The position numbers were made by a program, and so were the translations under genes. A stretch of DNA of 64,000 nt from Diplonema papillatum (lineage: Eukaryota; Euglenozoa; Diplonemea; Diplonemida; Diplonemidae), in the NCBI GenBank assembly GCA_030068145.1, contig JAPJBO010000424.1, positions 1 through 64,000 on the forward strand, in the 5' to 3' direction. The notes beneath the pieces are model-generated. The model saw only the letters and a list, made by a program, of their open reading frames with translations. It did not search any database and had not been told where the DNA came from. Positions 1 through 9,796 of the stretch are shown here, piece after piece (the first letter of the stretch is position 1; every line of letters begins with the position of its first letter).

Positions 1-296
1 CGTTGTGCACCGCATGTACGACCCCCGGCCGCCGGTTGATGGCGCCAATACCTCCGCCCATCGTTCCGAAGTTGGGGTTACCACCCCTGGGAGGTCGCGG
101 GGGCCCCCACAGCGATCCCATCTTCCAGAGTCGGCGGGGCATGGTTCCGCCAGGTACCTCGACATCTCGCCCTGCTGCTTCTTCGACATCGCCGTCTCCA
201 GGATGCCGATGACGTCCGCAGGGATGAGGCTACGCACCTCATCAACGTGGTTCGGGAAGGCGGTGGTGTTGATCACCGCAAGAGAGATCGTCGGAG

Positions 297-345
297 CGGC
301 CCCGGGTTGGGGTGCACATCCCCGCACCTTCTCAGACGGAGCCTG
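297..345 (-). other. 2A-like ribosome-skipping motif, copy 2
   Basis: The minus strand encodes RLRLRRCGDVHPNPGP, 112 codons after copy 1 and in the same frame without an intervening stop. The residues following the two motifs also align loosely (ARAVCLATLSGASFP against APTISLAVINTTAFP, the latter needing a one-base shift), which suggests that the 2A plus endonuclease-start unit was duplicated. Confidence 0.75.
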
Positions 346-632
346 GCGGTACCGCTCGCGGTACGGGCACTGTGGCGCGAAGGCAGCAAGAGGAAGATCA
401 ACAAGCGCAAAGTGCGACGACGTCGGGGGCCCTTGGCCTCGCGGCGAAATCCGTCGCCGCCAGTGCGGCGGCGAATCGCCAGGCGAGGAGCCGGACAGAG
501 GGGCGGCAGGGGGCGAGCCCGCCGTCGTGGAGAGCAGGGGGCGTGCCCATGGTGCCGGCACCGGTCCCCTTGGGCGGCCAGGAACAGTGGGAACGAGGCC
601 CCGCTGAGGGTCGCGAGGCAGACGGCGCGGGC

Positions 633-683
633 CGGCCCTGGGTTGGGGTGGACGTCCCCGCACCTCAGAAGGCGCAGATTGGC
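633..683 (-). other. 2A-like ribosome-skipping motif, copy 1
   Basis: The minus strand encodes ANLRLLRCGDVHPNPGP. It has the D-V-x-x-N-P-G-P core and the hydrophobic/basic lead-in typical of 2A-like peptides of non-LTR retrotransposons. It is in frame with the zinc-finger ORF (stop at 723-725) and with copy 2. Confidence 0.75.
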
Positions 684-722
684 GGCATCCCCGCCGGCAC
701 TGGCGTCGTGGTGCGATGGCAG

Positions 723-947
723 TCAACACTTGCTGCACAGTTGGCATGCGAAGATGTCGCAGCCTTTGCACGCCCTCCGCACCTGCTTCGGCAGCTTCTC
801 CTCCTTGCAGATGGCGCAAGTGAAGCCGTTTTTCGGTTTGCTCACGCGGCTCGTGTCGAAGGAGTGACGGTGGCCGCCCTGCTCCTGCCCGCCCGCGGTC
901 GCATCGATGGCCGGTCCCCCCGTCATCTCTTCGTCCTCCCCAGACAC
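723..947 (-). pseudogene. Zinc-finger ORF1 fragment of the non-LTR element
   Basis: About 74 codons ending in TGA. The C-terminal half carries Cys pairs spaced CAIC, CKGC and CQLC-SKC, a compact zinc-binding pattern; the N-terminal half is acidic then Gly/Gln/His-rich. The only in-frame start is GTG and a stop lies just upstream in frame. A neighbouring frame stays open upstream with a basic Pro/Ala-rich sequence, so the natural ORF probably began there and has been frameshifted. The role inferred from other non-LTR elements is nucleic-acid binding by the ORF1 protein. It could instead be a short independent zinc-finger protein, but the 2A motifs directly downstream argue for the retroelement. 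Confidence 0.55.
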
Positions 948-1189
948 GCGCAGGCGCTGGCGGGGCGTTCACCACTCCTTCAACGACCCGCTGGAGGATA
1001 CCGGGCTCCGCCACGGTCGCCGCCTTGGCGGGCTTCTCAGGCTCTCGCCCCTTCCGCTTCGTGCCTTGTGTTGCCGGGGGCGAAGTCGCTGGGCCTGCGC
1101 CCGCTTCAGCCGCCGGCAGTTTCACGCGGCGCGTCTTGGCAGGCCCCCCGCCGGCCAGCTTCTTGCGCCCAAGTAGGAATTTCTGATCA

Positions 1190-2325
1190 TGATCATTTGC
1201 CAAATTGCCACCTGAAACCACGTCCAGGATTTGGGCGTGCGGTCAACGAAAACTCTAGTTTCCCTTTCTACTTTCTCCTACTCTCGCGGTGTACGGGTTT
1301 GTATAGGCACCTGCATTGTAGGAAATGCTTGAGGAGACTGCCAGTTGCGAAAGATCAAATAGTGTGGTGCTCATCGGCATGCCACTATCGCAACCCTTCA
1401 AGTAAGCACAAGGCAGCCCCTCGAGTATTTCCGAGCGACCAACAGGCTTGTGGCGCTGCATCAATCTTCAGATTCCGCGCTGGTGATGGCTTAAAGGACC
1501 GAAGCACGGTGCAGATGGCCGTTGCGCACGTATCCATTGCACGTTCTTGCAACGCCCCCCTCCGAAACGAACGAAAAGCTCTGTCTAAGAGAACCCATTT
1601 GACAACGGTCACACGGAGACCCTTCACCCCCCGGAATTTCAAGCGAATCTGAAAAAATGAAAGAAAATGCGACAGACAACGCAAGGACTGGCCAAGTCCC
1701 GCGTGGAGGGTGCCCCTTCATCGCGCTGCGTACACTGTGAGAACCGTGGGTAGCACCCTCTGCATCTCTCGGATCTCTGAGTTAGGGTTTTTAGTGGGTA
1801 AGTCCCGACGGATAAACGGACCGTCCCACACTCACAAGTTTGGTCCGGCTTGTGGTCGTGCGTCATGCATTCTCCCCCTCAGTTACCAAAGAAGAAGAAG
1901 AAGAAGAAGAAAAGAAAAAGGCCGCTCCTGGTCCAGGAACGTGACGGTCAACCACAGCTTGCAAAGCTTGAGTCGGAGGCAGCACAGTTCCACAACCCCG
2001 TCCGCTCTGCCCTGCGGCTGACCGTCCCGACGAGCTTGTGTTCAGCGCGAGCGCCAAGCCCCAAGGTGCGCCACGCCTTGATGCTTTAGTTTGGGAAATC
2101 GGTAGCCACTTGACCCGTAGGCCCGTGGCTCTGCAGTACCGCCGAACACGTGAAGCTTGGCTCCCGTGTAGCAGGCTTTCCCTGGTACCAAAACCAGTTA
2201 CCAAGAAAAAGGAAAAGACTCCAAAACTCCCTGCGAAGAAGACTCGGTGCCAGCATCAAACATCCACGAGAGGCAAGATTCTGCCTAAACACCGAACTGA
2301 TATTTCCCCCTCCCCTTCAAACATT
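1190..2325 (+). repeat. Nested dispersed repeats upstream of the coiled-coil gene
   Basis: This gene-free stretch holds pieces of families seen elsewhere: 1190-1260 matches 27380-27475; 1326-1425 is an internally deleted MITE-A copy; 1465-1560 matches the repeat at 3030-3180 and 25610-25750; 1575-1650 matches the 87-bp unit at 13705-14052. A complete SINE-T copy follows (1891-2194). About 2235-2300 is a copy of the short repeat ending in AAGATTTTCCCCCC-like sequence that is also seen at 3395-3550, 28500-28562 and 46330-46390. Confidence 0.6.
1891..2194 (-). mobile_element. SINE-T copy 1, (TTC)n-tailed retroposon with TSD
   Basis: On the minus strand the unit starts near GGTACCAGGGAAAGCCTGCT and ends in a (TTC)n tail. 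CAGTTACCAA flanks it on both sides (1880-1889 and 2195-2204), which I read as the target-site duplication. Other copies are at 12768-13064, 31395-31598 (5'-truncated), 33640-33885, 29755-29880 (diverged) and 63800-64000 (opposite orientation). Confidence 0.75.
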
Positions 2326-2545
2326 CATTGCAAATGTGTTCGTGGTGTCGGTCGCATGAGTCTTTGCCTAGCCAAAGTGAGAAAACGAGTGACAGAGTAC
2401 GTACATAGTGAGAAGAGAGGAGAACGAGTGTAAAAGAAGTTTGGCGGTAGCACAAACTACCGGACCGCAAAAAGATTTTCTAATGTTTCCTTATCCCTCA
2501 AAACCAGCACCAATAACAACGATCCCCTTCAAACATTTTTCGCAC
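2326..2545 (+). repeat. Dispersed repeat R8, ending 14 bp before a splice acceptor
   Basis: Matches 55790-56012 along its length, including the tail ACCAGCACCAACAACAACGA. Part recurs at 28595-28670, and the tail alone is at 13105-13130. In two cases (here and at 13138) the tail lies directly upstream of a coding-exon acceptor, and at 55990-56012 it abuts the 5' flank of the F-box-like gene. Confidence 0.6.
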
Positions 2546-2558
2546 GACACAACTGCAG

Positions 2559-2926
2559 GGGAGATGGCCGCTCTGCGCGCGGAGTGCAACGACCTGCGGA
2601 TGCAGCTGCAGAAGCAGCGGCAGCTGGCTTCTCTCGAGGATTCGACCAAGTTCGAAGCGCGGCTCTCGGAGCAAAGGAAGCAGGCGGACACCGCCCGGGA
2701 AAAGGAGCGCAAGTCGGCGCAGGAAGGCGCCGACCGGCTCGTGGCCGAAGCAGACCGCCGGGCTGACAACCGGATCCACGACGTCACGCGCGAGTACGAG
2801 TCCCAGCTCACGACCCTGAAGCAGCAGCTGGGAGCCGACAAAGACAGGCACCAGGTAGACCTCCTCCGCAAGGACGAAGAGGCGGCGAAGCAGCAGGAGG
2901 CCCTCAGCCAGCAGCTGCACCTCAAG
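2559..2926 (+). CDS. Coiled-coil protein, exon A (first exon found)
   Basis: First of five exons that join to a gene of at least 539 codons. Acceptor ACTGCAG at 2552-2558; donor AAG|GTTTCC after 2926 in phase 0. The ATG at 2564, five bases after the acceptor, is a good start (ATGGCC), so the acceptor may belong to a 5'UTR intron or to a spliced leader; a longer upstream protein cannot be excluded. The encoded part is almost wholly charged heptad sequence (Glu/Lys/Arg/Gln-rich with spaced Leu), i.e. a long coiled coil with no signal peptide or membrane segment. The whole protein (exons A-E) has three coiled-coil blocks interrupted in exon D by a more globular part with LLKLWALIDTDP. I do not recognise the family; a cytoskeletal or axonemal role is possible but unproven. 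The next exon is 5.6 kb away. Confidence 0.75.
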
Positions 2927-4257
2927 GTTTCCCCCTCCCCTTACTTTTGGGGGTTTAGGGCGAGTGCCCTGAGTTTTTTAACTGATTGCTCAGACACGGT
3001 TGTAGGGGCCTTCTCCCCGTGACGGATTCGCCTGTGCTCTCTGTCTGCAGACACACAGGTTCCGCGCTGATGATGGTCCGCCTTATCCGTGGCTTAAAGG
3101 ACCGAAACACGGCGCAGACGGGACCAGTGCGGTGTTGAGTACATACCCATTCCAAGCACGTTCTTGCAATCCCCTTACTTTTGGTACTCCAACCAGACTC
3201 ACACCGCAGTCCTGTCTGCAGACACTCAGGTTCCGCGCTGCCTCCGACTCAAGCACTCAAGCTTTGCAAGCTGTCACTCCACTGCACCGATTTGCTCTGC
3301 ATCCCATGCTGCACTAAGAAGAAGAAAAAAGAAGTTGTCGACAACGAAAGAAAGAAAAGAACAGAAAATAAGACCTCTGCATTCCGCGAAGAAGACTTGA
3401 TGCTAGCATCAAACACACGAGAGGCAAGTAGCGCCTGAACACGAAACTAAGATTTTCCCCCCGGGTCCCCCCCGCGAAGAAGACTTGATGCTAGCATCAA
3501 ACACATGAGAGGCAAGTAGCGCCTGAACACGAAACTAAGATTTTCCCCCCTTGGGCACTGGTATTTGCGGACGCGTCCGCCCGTCCGGCGGACGGCTGCT
3601 GTCTCAATACAGGGGAATCTTTCATCGGCAGCTACGAGCAGGGATAAAAAGGGGGAAACAATGGAGAACAATGCGCTTCACGTCAGATCGTTTTGGGAAT
3701 CACAATAATGAGCAAGAGAAAGAGAGAGGGAGCGAGGGAAATACTTGCAGGAGCGTTGGGGTATTTACCTCGGCCTAAAAGGTCGAGGTCACCCACCGCA
3801 TTTTGGTTCTCGAGTAGCCCACACCCCCCTCCTCCTGGTTTACTGGCTGGGTTGTCCTGCTCTGGGTTTGATGTCCGATTCCCACAGTGAAACTGAGATA
3901 ACTAACGCACGTCTGCTACCGGACGGCTTCACGTGGCCAAGAACCCACGCCCCTCGGCCTGTCAGAAAGCCCACGGCTACAGGATCTCACTGAAGGGACG
4001 CTTCGGTCCCGAGAGCCTCGGTCAGAATCAGAACCCCGCCAAAGTCTAAGCCGAGTGAACCACAGCTACTTTGATCAACCCCGATAGCCCTTGAGTACTT
4101 GGCGTGCACGGCCTACCAGCCGTCCGCAAACCCGGGCGGACGTCCGGCCGTCCGCAAAAATCACTGCCGGGGGGGGGGGCGGAAACGGAAACGGAAACGG
4201 CTCCTTGGTTTTGCAGGCTACCCACAAACCACGCTAACACCACCAGGGAATACTACA

Positions 4258-4375
4258 CGGTGAGGTCCAGCCCCAGACGTTGGAGCTAAAGAGGGTGCCC
4301 GAGTCACACCCGAAAAGCGGGTGTGTCACCCGCTTTTTTAACTCCAGCTTTAACTCCAGCTTCTGAGGCTGCTCA
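4258..4375 (+). mobile_element. Fold-back element P, copy 1
   Basis: The left end reads ACGGTGAGGTCCAGCC..., the right end is the inverse (CTCCAGCTTCTGAGGCTG), and the centre carries the hairpin ACCCGAAAAGCGGGTGT. The same arrangement is at 17850-17995, 24240-24310, 30545-30865, 36735-36825, 37175-37350 and 39676-40352. Confidence 0.6.
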
Positions 4376-4659
4376 CATCCCCGACAGGGTGTGTCAACTT
4401 GCAGCCAAAACCGAAAAGACTGTCGCGCATACGAACCTTGTCGAGAAACTTTACGGGGAGGTCTCCAGGCCCAATTCTCTGAGTGCTTGGTTGCCACCAC
4501 TACGAAGGACCGCGCAGCTCGGGACTGCTTCGGAGACAGCACCGTTTGCACAGATAAATTTGTTTTGCTGGGGAAATACCCCAAAAGAATTTGGGAAACT
4601 TGCAGATATATGCGCAGAAAACTGCAACTTTTTGTGACATGCACACGCAAAATGCAGTT

Positions 4660-5007
4660 TTTTTTGCAAATATATGCATACCTACCCCCCCCCGTGTTTA
4701 AGATCGCGTTTTTCCGTGTTTAAGATCGGCCCCCAAAGAAACCGATCTTATACCCGGGTCGGACGATCTTAAACACGGGGGGGGACAAAAACACCCCAAT
4801 TTTTTTTTTCCGCTGCGCGGGGCCCTGAACCCCCCCCACAGTAAAAACGCCCAAAAAAAAATTCTTTCCCGCTGCGCGGGACCCCACCCCACTCCCCCCC
4901 CGTGTTTAAGATCGCCCTCATTTCTCAAAAAAACCGATCTTATACACGGGGGGGGAGGGCGCGATCTTAAACACGGGGGGTGGTAGGTATGCATATATTT
5001 GCAAATA
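4660..5007. mobile_element. MITE with TTTGCAAATATATGCATACC termini, copy 1
   Basis: Both ends carry the same inverted terminus (TTTGCAAATATATGCATACC and its complement). The interior is made of repeated CCCCCGTGTTTAAGATCG and CCGATCTTATACACGG blocks that can pair with each other. The copy at 6580-6922 is the same sequence in reverse orientation. Confidence 0.65.
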
Positions 5008-5009
5008 GT

Positions 5010-5063
5010 CATGCATACATTTGCAAAAAAACTTAAGTTTTTTTGCAAATATATGCATGTTTT
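5010..5063. repeat. Near-perfect palindrome made of the MITE termini
   Basis: CATGCATACATTTGCAAAAA followed almost immediately by its inverse: two terminal repeats with no interior. The same structure is at 8112-8165. It looks like a minimal deletion derivative of the flanking MITE. Confidence 0.6.
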
Positions 5064-5339
5064 TTTTTGGTCCATATTTTGTTCAAAATTTTGGGAGGTC
5101 AAAATTTTGGTCGAGTTTTGGGGGTACAACCTTGGGCGGTCCACCGAACCCAGACAGAAGTATGTCGAAAGCCAACACTGATGCAGCCGACCTGAAGCCG
5201 AGGTACCTGGCTTTAGAAAACCCCCCAGATGACATCAAACCTGCCCCCAGAGCAAACTGAAACTGGTCTTCGTTTGTACCTTCTAGCTTTCATTCGTTTA
5301 TTCGATACATTTTGCATTTGTTTGCGGAACTTGCATAGT

Positions 5340-5790
5340 TCCGCAAATACACCCAGCAGATCAAAGAAAGGGGGGAAAGGTGGAAAATGCAGATCAAACA
5401 GGAGTAGAATGCGCGCACGCTTATCCGTCTCTTGACTTACTATGCCGTGTTCTGAAAGCTGTCGAGGGGCCCCTCCATAGGTTCTCGCATGATTCGTTCG
5501 CCTTTGTAACACTATCCGTTTGTAGTAAGCTTCGCAATTGTGTTCTTGCAATATCTAACCGAATGGTGGGTGGCGGATTTCCGCGCTCGTGCGCAAGACA
5601 CAATTATGCTGCTTTTGCAGTGCAAGCTGAACCCGGTTCGCGACTTCGGTTGCGGTAAAGTGTTACAAAGTCTTCGGCTTTCAGATCCGGATACGCCTCA
5701 TGCAACATGATAGTTATGAGGTCACTTGAAGGATACCCGTGTGCAGCGTTCGAAAGAGTTTGCGTATCTGGAGTCTTTTTTTTTTGGGGG
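5340..5790 (+). repeat. Fossil repeat core shared with 35040-35470
   Basis: Long colinear similarity to 35040-35470. In both copies one frame gives a related peptide containing DFRARAQD, NPVRD and LSDPDT, but stops interrupt it, so this is probably decayed coding sequence of a mobile element. No known domain is recognised. Confidence 0.55.
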
Positions 5791-6236
5791 GGGAAGGCCC
5801 TTTTGACCCTGTATTTTTTGAGAAGATTTTTGAAACAGCCCGAAGATATTCGTCGATTCCTGATATTCGTCCAGCGTAATTGTTGTCCAGATTACTGACC
5901 GGGTTCCAAGTACATGCTGTCAATTCTGTCTGAGTGCGCAACGCAGTTTACTGATAGCCTTCTGTGCCAGGGGTCGGATACATTTACTTGACCGGTGCTA
6001 ATGTTGTAAAGGCCCACCTATCAGGACGTGCGTTCAGCTCCACAAGGTTCGTTTTGTTAAGGCAACTCATGATCACTTCGGTGTGAGGGATTAGTCCTGC
6101 TAGAAACTACTTGTGGCCGCTGCTCCGTTGCGTGGTCTTCTCTCCGTACAGTGATCGACGTCCTTCCAGAATTGGGACCCAATTTCTGGATCCAAATTCT
6201 GGATCCAAATGGATCCAAACGAATCCAAATTTTTGG

Positions 6237-6510
6237 ACCCAAATTTTTGGACCCAAATTTTGGACCCAAATTTTGGACCCAAATTTTGGACCCAAATTTT
6301 GGACCCAAATTTTGGACCCAAATTTTGGACCCAAATTTTGGACCCAAATTTTGGACCCAAATTTTGGACCCAAATTTTGGACCCAAATTTTGGACCCAAA
6401 TTTTGGACCCAAATTTTGGACCCAAATTTTGGACCCAAATTTTGGACCCAAATTTTGGACCAAAATTTTGGACCCAAATTTTGGACCAAAATTTTGGACC
6501 CAATTTTGGA
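6237..6510. repeat. 13-bp minisatellite AAATTTTGGACCC
   Basis: About 20 nearly identical head-to-tail units. Since 13 is not a multiple of 3, every frame stays open and gives meaningless periodic peptides on both strands. Confidence 0.95.
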
Positions 6511-6579
6511 CCCAAATTTTGCAGCAATCTTTGGACCAAAAAACACTAAAAAATCGATCCTCCAAAATTGTGACATATT

Positions 6580-6922
6580 TTTTTGCAAATATATGCATAC
6601 CTACCACCCCCCGTGTTTGAGATCGCGCCCTCCCCCCCCGTGTATAAGATCGGTTTTTTTGAGAAATGAGGGCGATCTTATACACGGGGGGGGAGTGGGG
6701 TGGGGTCCCGCGCAGCGGGAAAGAATTTTTTTTGGGCGTTTTTACTGGGGGGGGTTCAGGGCCCCGCGCAGCGAAAAAAAAATTGGGGTGTTTTTTGTCC
6801 CCCCCCCGTGTTTAAGATCGTCCCCCCCCCGTGTATAAGATCGGTTTTTTTGGGGGGCGATCTTAAACACGGAAAAACGCGATCTTAAACACGGGGGGGG
6901 GTAGGTATGCATATATTTGCAA
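6580..6922. mobile_element. MITE with TTTGCAAATATATGCATACC termini, copy 2 (inverted)
   Basis: Reverse-complement copy of 4660-5007 with the same internal blocks and G/C homopolymers. The two copies bracket the fossil core and the 13-bp minisatellite. Confidence 0.65.
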
Positions 6923-6926
6923 AAAA

Positions 6927-7440
6927 GTACGTGCGCTCGGCTAAGGCCGGCGCGTGGCGAGACTGGAGGCAGCAGTTAAAGTTCGGGGAACAGCAAAGTT
7001 CGGGCGAAGCTAAGTTCTGGTGAAGCAAAGTTCTGGTGAAGCTAAGTTCGGGCGAAGCTAAGTTCGGGTGAAGCAAAGTTCTGGTGAAGCTAAGTTCGGG
7101 CGAAACAAAGTTCGGGCGAAGCAAAAACCGGATGAAGCTAAGTTCGGGCGAAACAAAGTCCGGGTGAAGCTAATTTCTGGGTGAAGCAAAGTTCTGGTGA
7201 AGCAAGGTTCGGGCGAAGCTAAGTTCGGGTGAAGCAAAGTTCTGGTGAAGCTAAGTTCGGGCGAAGCTGAGTTCTGGTGAAGCAAAGCTCGGGCGAAGCA
7301 AAGTTCGGGCGAAACAAAGTCCGGGCGAAGATAAGTTCTGGGTGAAGCAAAGTTCGGGCGAAGCTAAGTTCGGGCGAAGCAAAGTTCGGGCGAACGGCGC
7401 CAGTACCCGGGGGGGAGACCCCCCTGGCCCCCCCAGGCAT
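6927..7440 (-). repeat. GTTCGGGCGAAGC minisatellite tail of a tRNA-derived retroposon
   Basis: A 70-bp leader (6927-6995) followed by about 25 imperfect 15-16-bp units (GTTCGGGCGAAGCTAA, GTTCTGGTGAAGCAAA). Leader, array and the following GGCGCCAGTACCCGG block all recur at 20340-20905, where the tRNA-like head is still attached. Confidence 0.75.
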
Positions 7441-7792
7441 CTTGTTAAGAACCATCCATCCATCCATCCATCAGCCGGCTGACCCCCCCCCCCTCATAGG
7501 CTATTTTCACTGTGTGAGGGGGGAGACGCTACCTGTCACTCTCTAAGGTGGTCACCACGGTGGGCGGTCAGAAAAAAAAAATTTTTTTTTGCCCCAAATA
7601 CCCCAAATACCACACTTTGGAAAATTTTTGTGGGCCCACTTTTGGCAGGGAATTTTGACCATTTCACCTTAGAGAATTTGACCACCCAGCCTCCAAGGCA
7701 ACTGCACTGTAGAGGGGGGGGGGGGGGGGGTCTGGTTTATCCGGCCATCCGGCCAAAGTGGCTGATCCTTAACAAGAGCGCTGCCCCCCCCC
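7441..7792. other. Insertion between two parts of the tRNA-derived retroposon
   Basis: Contains a CCAT run at 7450-7470, poly-A/T and long C/G homopolymers. It separates sequences that are contiguous at 20340-21095, so it is probably inserted. No gene seen. Confidence 0.4.
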
Positions 7793-7975
7793 GACTCCGT
7801 TTCCCGTGGTGACCCAAATACCGCGAGATACTGAGAAACTCCGCAAAAACGCAAATTTCGGGCACATTGGACCCGGAAATGCAACAAAACCTCGAAAACA
7901 ATCTTCGACCGGAAAAGTGTCATGGGCGGGGTGCCCACCGGCCTGAAGGCCGACGCCCGGTCACTGTGCCACCCG
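7793..7975 (-). mobile_element. tRNA-derived retroposon head, degenerate copy
   Basis: Matches 20917-21075 (CCCAAATACCGCG..., AAACTCCGCAAAAA...). The A-box-like part is present but the B box has been lost by a small deletion. Confidence 0.55.
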
Positions 7976-8042
7976 CATACCTTTTGGACGGGAAAAAAAA
8001 AGCTAGCTCGGCGCTTTCCAAAAAAACAATACACTTTTGCAC

Positions 8043-8111
8043 AATAAAAGCCGGGTTGGCTCGAATACAGGCTATTCACATTGCATGTTCATAGGACCTC
8101 CAGTCTCGAAA
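8043..8111 (+). repeat. 70-bp dispersed repeat
   Basis: GGTTGGCTCGAATACAGGCT... recurs almost unchanged at 24168-24228. Confidence 0.6.
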
Positions 8112-8165
8112 CATGCATATATTTGCAAAAAAACTTTAAGTTTTTTTGCAAATATATGCATGTTT
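8112..8165. repeat. Near-perfect palindrome of MITE termini, copy 2
   Basis: CATGCATATATTTGCAAAAA and its inverse are joined by a few bases. See 5010-5063. Confidence 0.65.
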
Positions 8166-8548
8166 GTACGAACATGCATATATTTGCAAAAAAACAAGAA
8201 AGTGCGCATATATCTGCATATTACCCAAAAAAATTTTCCCCCCTCGGAGGGGCGGTGTGGTCACCTTACACACTGCAATCTGCAGCAGCCGTTTCCCAAA
8301 TAAGGAAACGCCGTTTCCTTGAAAGTATGGAAACGGAAACGGAAACGGAAACGAGAAACGTTTCCGTTTACTTGCCATCATAGCCCTAGGGTGGGGGGGG
8401 GGGGGGGGGAATTTTCACTAGTAAATTTACTAGTAAAAGGGTCATTTTACTAGTTTGCTACTGCACCGTGTAGGTAATAAGAAATCCAAACGTATTCCCT
8501 GGTTGTAAAAGCAGGCGAGACAAAACCAGCAAACACCCCCCTCTACAG

Positions 8549-8625
8549 ATGGACACGCTTCTGACAGAGCTGAAGGCAGTGTACGAACGAAAATGGCGCC
8601 ACATCCAAGAGCAGGAGCTTGAGAG
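8549..8625 (+). CDS. Coiled-coil protein, exon B (77-bp exon)
   Basis: Preceded by CTCTACAG and followed by GTATGC. It begins in phase 0, as exon A requires, and leaves two bases (AG) that are completed to a codon by the first base of exon C. The peptide (MDTLLTELKAVYERKW...) is charged and heptad-like, in keeping with the rest of the protein. No other sequence in the 6.9 kb between exons A and C was found that repairs the phase difference between them. Confidence 0.75.
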
Positions 8626-9796
8626 GTATGCAGCACCGCCAGTCACCTATGTGGGGTGCCGCTTAGTCGGGGGAACGTGACCCCGTGCAACACCTTAGAT
8701 TAGTTCTTTTTATCAAATCATTGGTTGTCCTCATGATCGAATATAGTCTTTGAAAGGGGGTTTTGGTCGAACTGTCAAGAAATTCGCCACGGCTGCCGTC
8801 GCAAAACACCACACTGACTCGTCGTCCCGTCGTAGCAATTTTTAGTACTCGCAGTCCTCGCCGCGTGAGGATGAAAAGGACGTGCGCCGAATCATCTGGT
8901 GATTCCTCGTTAGCCTTCACAGCCGACGTGAAGCGCGCACCGGAGACAAACAGTACGCGGGGCAACAAGCGACCGAAGCATGACACGACGCGTGCAAAGA
9001 CGTAGTCGGTGGCAGCCTGTCTTCACAGACTGTTGCTGCATATCAAAGTTCAACGAGATCCTGCCTGGGTGCGAGTGAGTTTGATCGAAATCCCAAACCC
9101 AAAAGTGGTGCGTTTGAACCCCTGTTTTTGACAGTAACTGCCAGGTAGTTGACAGCAACTGGGTATGCAACCTTTGGGGAGGCAGGAATTTTTGGCACTT
9201 TTGTACTTGGCAAATTTCACGTCCTGGGGTCGCCAAAAAGATTTCACCCATTTGTCGCCGAATACTTCTGGATACCCAATTGTGGGCTGCACTAGCTGTC
9301 AGGTCTGCGGGATATGGAAGCATGAAAATGCGAGAAGCGTGAGTAGAGAACGATCCAGATGGGAACACGAATAGATGCGAGAAGCGTGAGTAGAGAACGA
9401 TCCACGTGGGAACATGAATAGATGCGAGAAGCGCGAGTAGAGAACGATCCAGATGGGAACACGAATAGATGCGAGAAGCGTGAGTAGAGAACGATCCAGG
9501 TGGGAACACGAATAGATGCGAGAAGCGTGAGTAGAGAACGATCCAGGTGGGAACACGAATAGATGCGAGAAGCGCGAGTAGAGAACGATCCAGATGGGAA
9601 CACGAATAGGCAGTGGGCCATGACATGCACGTGACACGGAAACATGGCGCAGGATTCGTGTTTTCCTACATCCATGAAAGCTACACCCTCCGTTTGTCTT
9701 CGCTTCTTTTGCTTACGCATACTACAAGAAACAGTCTAGAAACAGTGTAAAATTTTCTGTTTGGATCCTCAAAAGCGAACGTGCACTCAAAAACAG
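8626..9796 (+). other. Intron 2 of the coiled-coil gene
   Basis: GTATGC donor, AAAACAG acceptor. 8626-9330 is low-repeat sequence with no recognisable gene. A 47-bp minisatellite follows, and the last 32 bases (GGATCC...AAGCGAACGTGCACTC) match the end of the repeat seen at 12165-12190, 20315-20340 and 39128-39148. Confidence 0.65.
9332..9612. repeat. 47-bp minisatellite, about six units
   Basis: The unit contains GAGTAGAGAACGATCCAG and GGGAACACGAATAGATGCGA; units differ at a few positions (AGATGG, ACGTGG, AGGTGG). Confidence 0.95.

Larger units (their letters stand above)
1..1176 (-). mobile_element. Degenerate non-LTR retrotransposon, 5' part (zinc-finger ORF1, two 2A-like motifs, endonuclease start)
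   Basis: Read on the minus strand, the region gives in order: a basic Pro/Ala/Lys-rich stretch (about 1176-950), a Cys-rich ORF (947-723), two CGDVHPNPGP motifs (about 680-633 and 344-297), and the beginning of an APE-type endonuclease-like sequence (about 290-150) containing INTTAFPN and ADVIGILETAM. The GDVxPNPGP signature is the ribosome-skipping 2A motif known from the start of many non-LTR retrotransposon ORFs. The pieces lie in different frames: the zinc-finger and both 2A motifs share one frame, while the N-terminal basic part and the endonuclease share another. There is a TGA between ORF1 and the first 2A and another at 273. I therefore read it as a mutated copy. Reverse transcriptase would lie left of position 1, outside the window. 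Confidence 0.75.
2927..8548 (+). other. Intron 1 of the coiled-coil gene, 5.6 kb, filled with repeats
   Basis: GT at 2927 and ACAG at 8545-8548. It contains the repeat at 3030-3180, two tandem copies of a short repeat at 3395-3550, a fold-back element near 4258-4370, two inverted copies of a 345-bp MITE (4660-5007 and 6580-6922), a fossil repeat core (5340-5790), a 13-bp minisatellite, and a broken tRNA-derived retroposon (6927-7975). I see nothing recognisable in 3551-4250 or in 8230-8540, apart from short GGAAAC hexamer runs near 4186-4200 and 8330-8355. Confidence 0.65.

Noticed and set aside
312..1652. 446-codon plus-strand frame over the retroelement
   Set aside because: The minus strand carries the 2A, zinc-finger and endonuclease motifs; the plus frame is a GC-rich shadow.
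6057..6838. Frames with WVQNLGPKFGSKI-type repeats on both strands
   Set aside because: 13-bp minisatellite translated in several frames.
9332..9612. CRISPR-like array
   Set aside because: The units are contiguous 47-bp repeats without unique spacers, in a eukaryotic intron.
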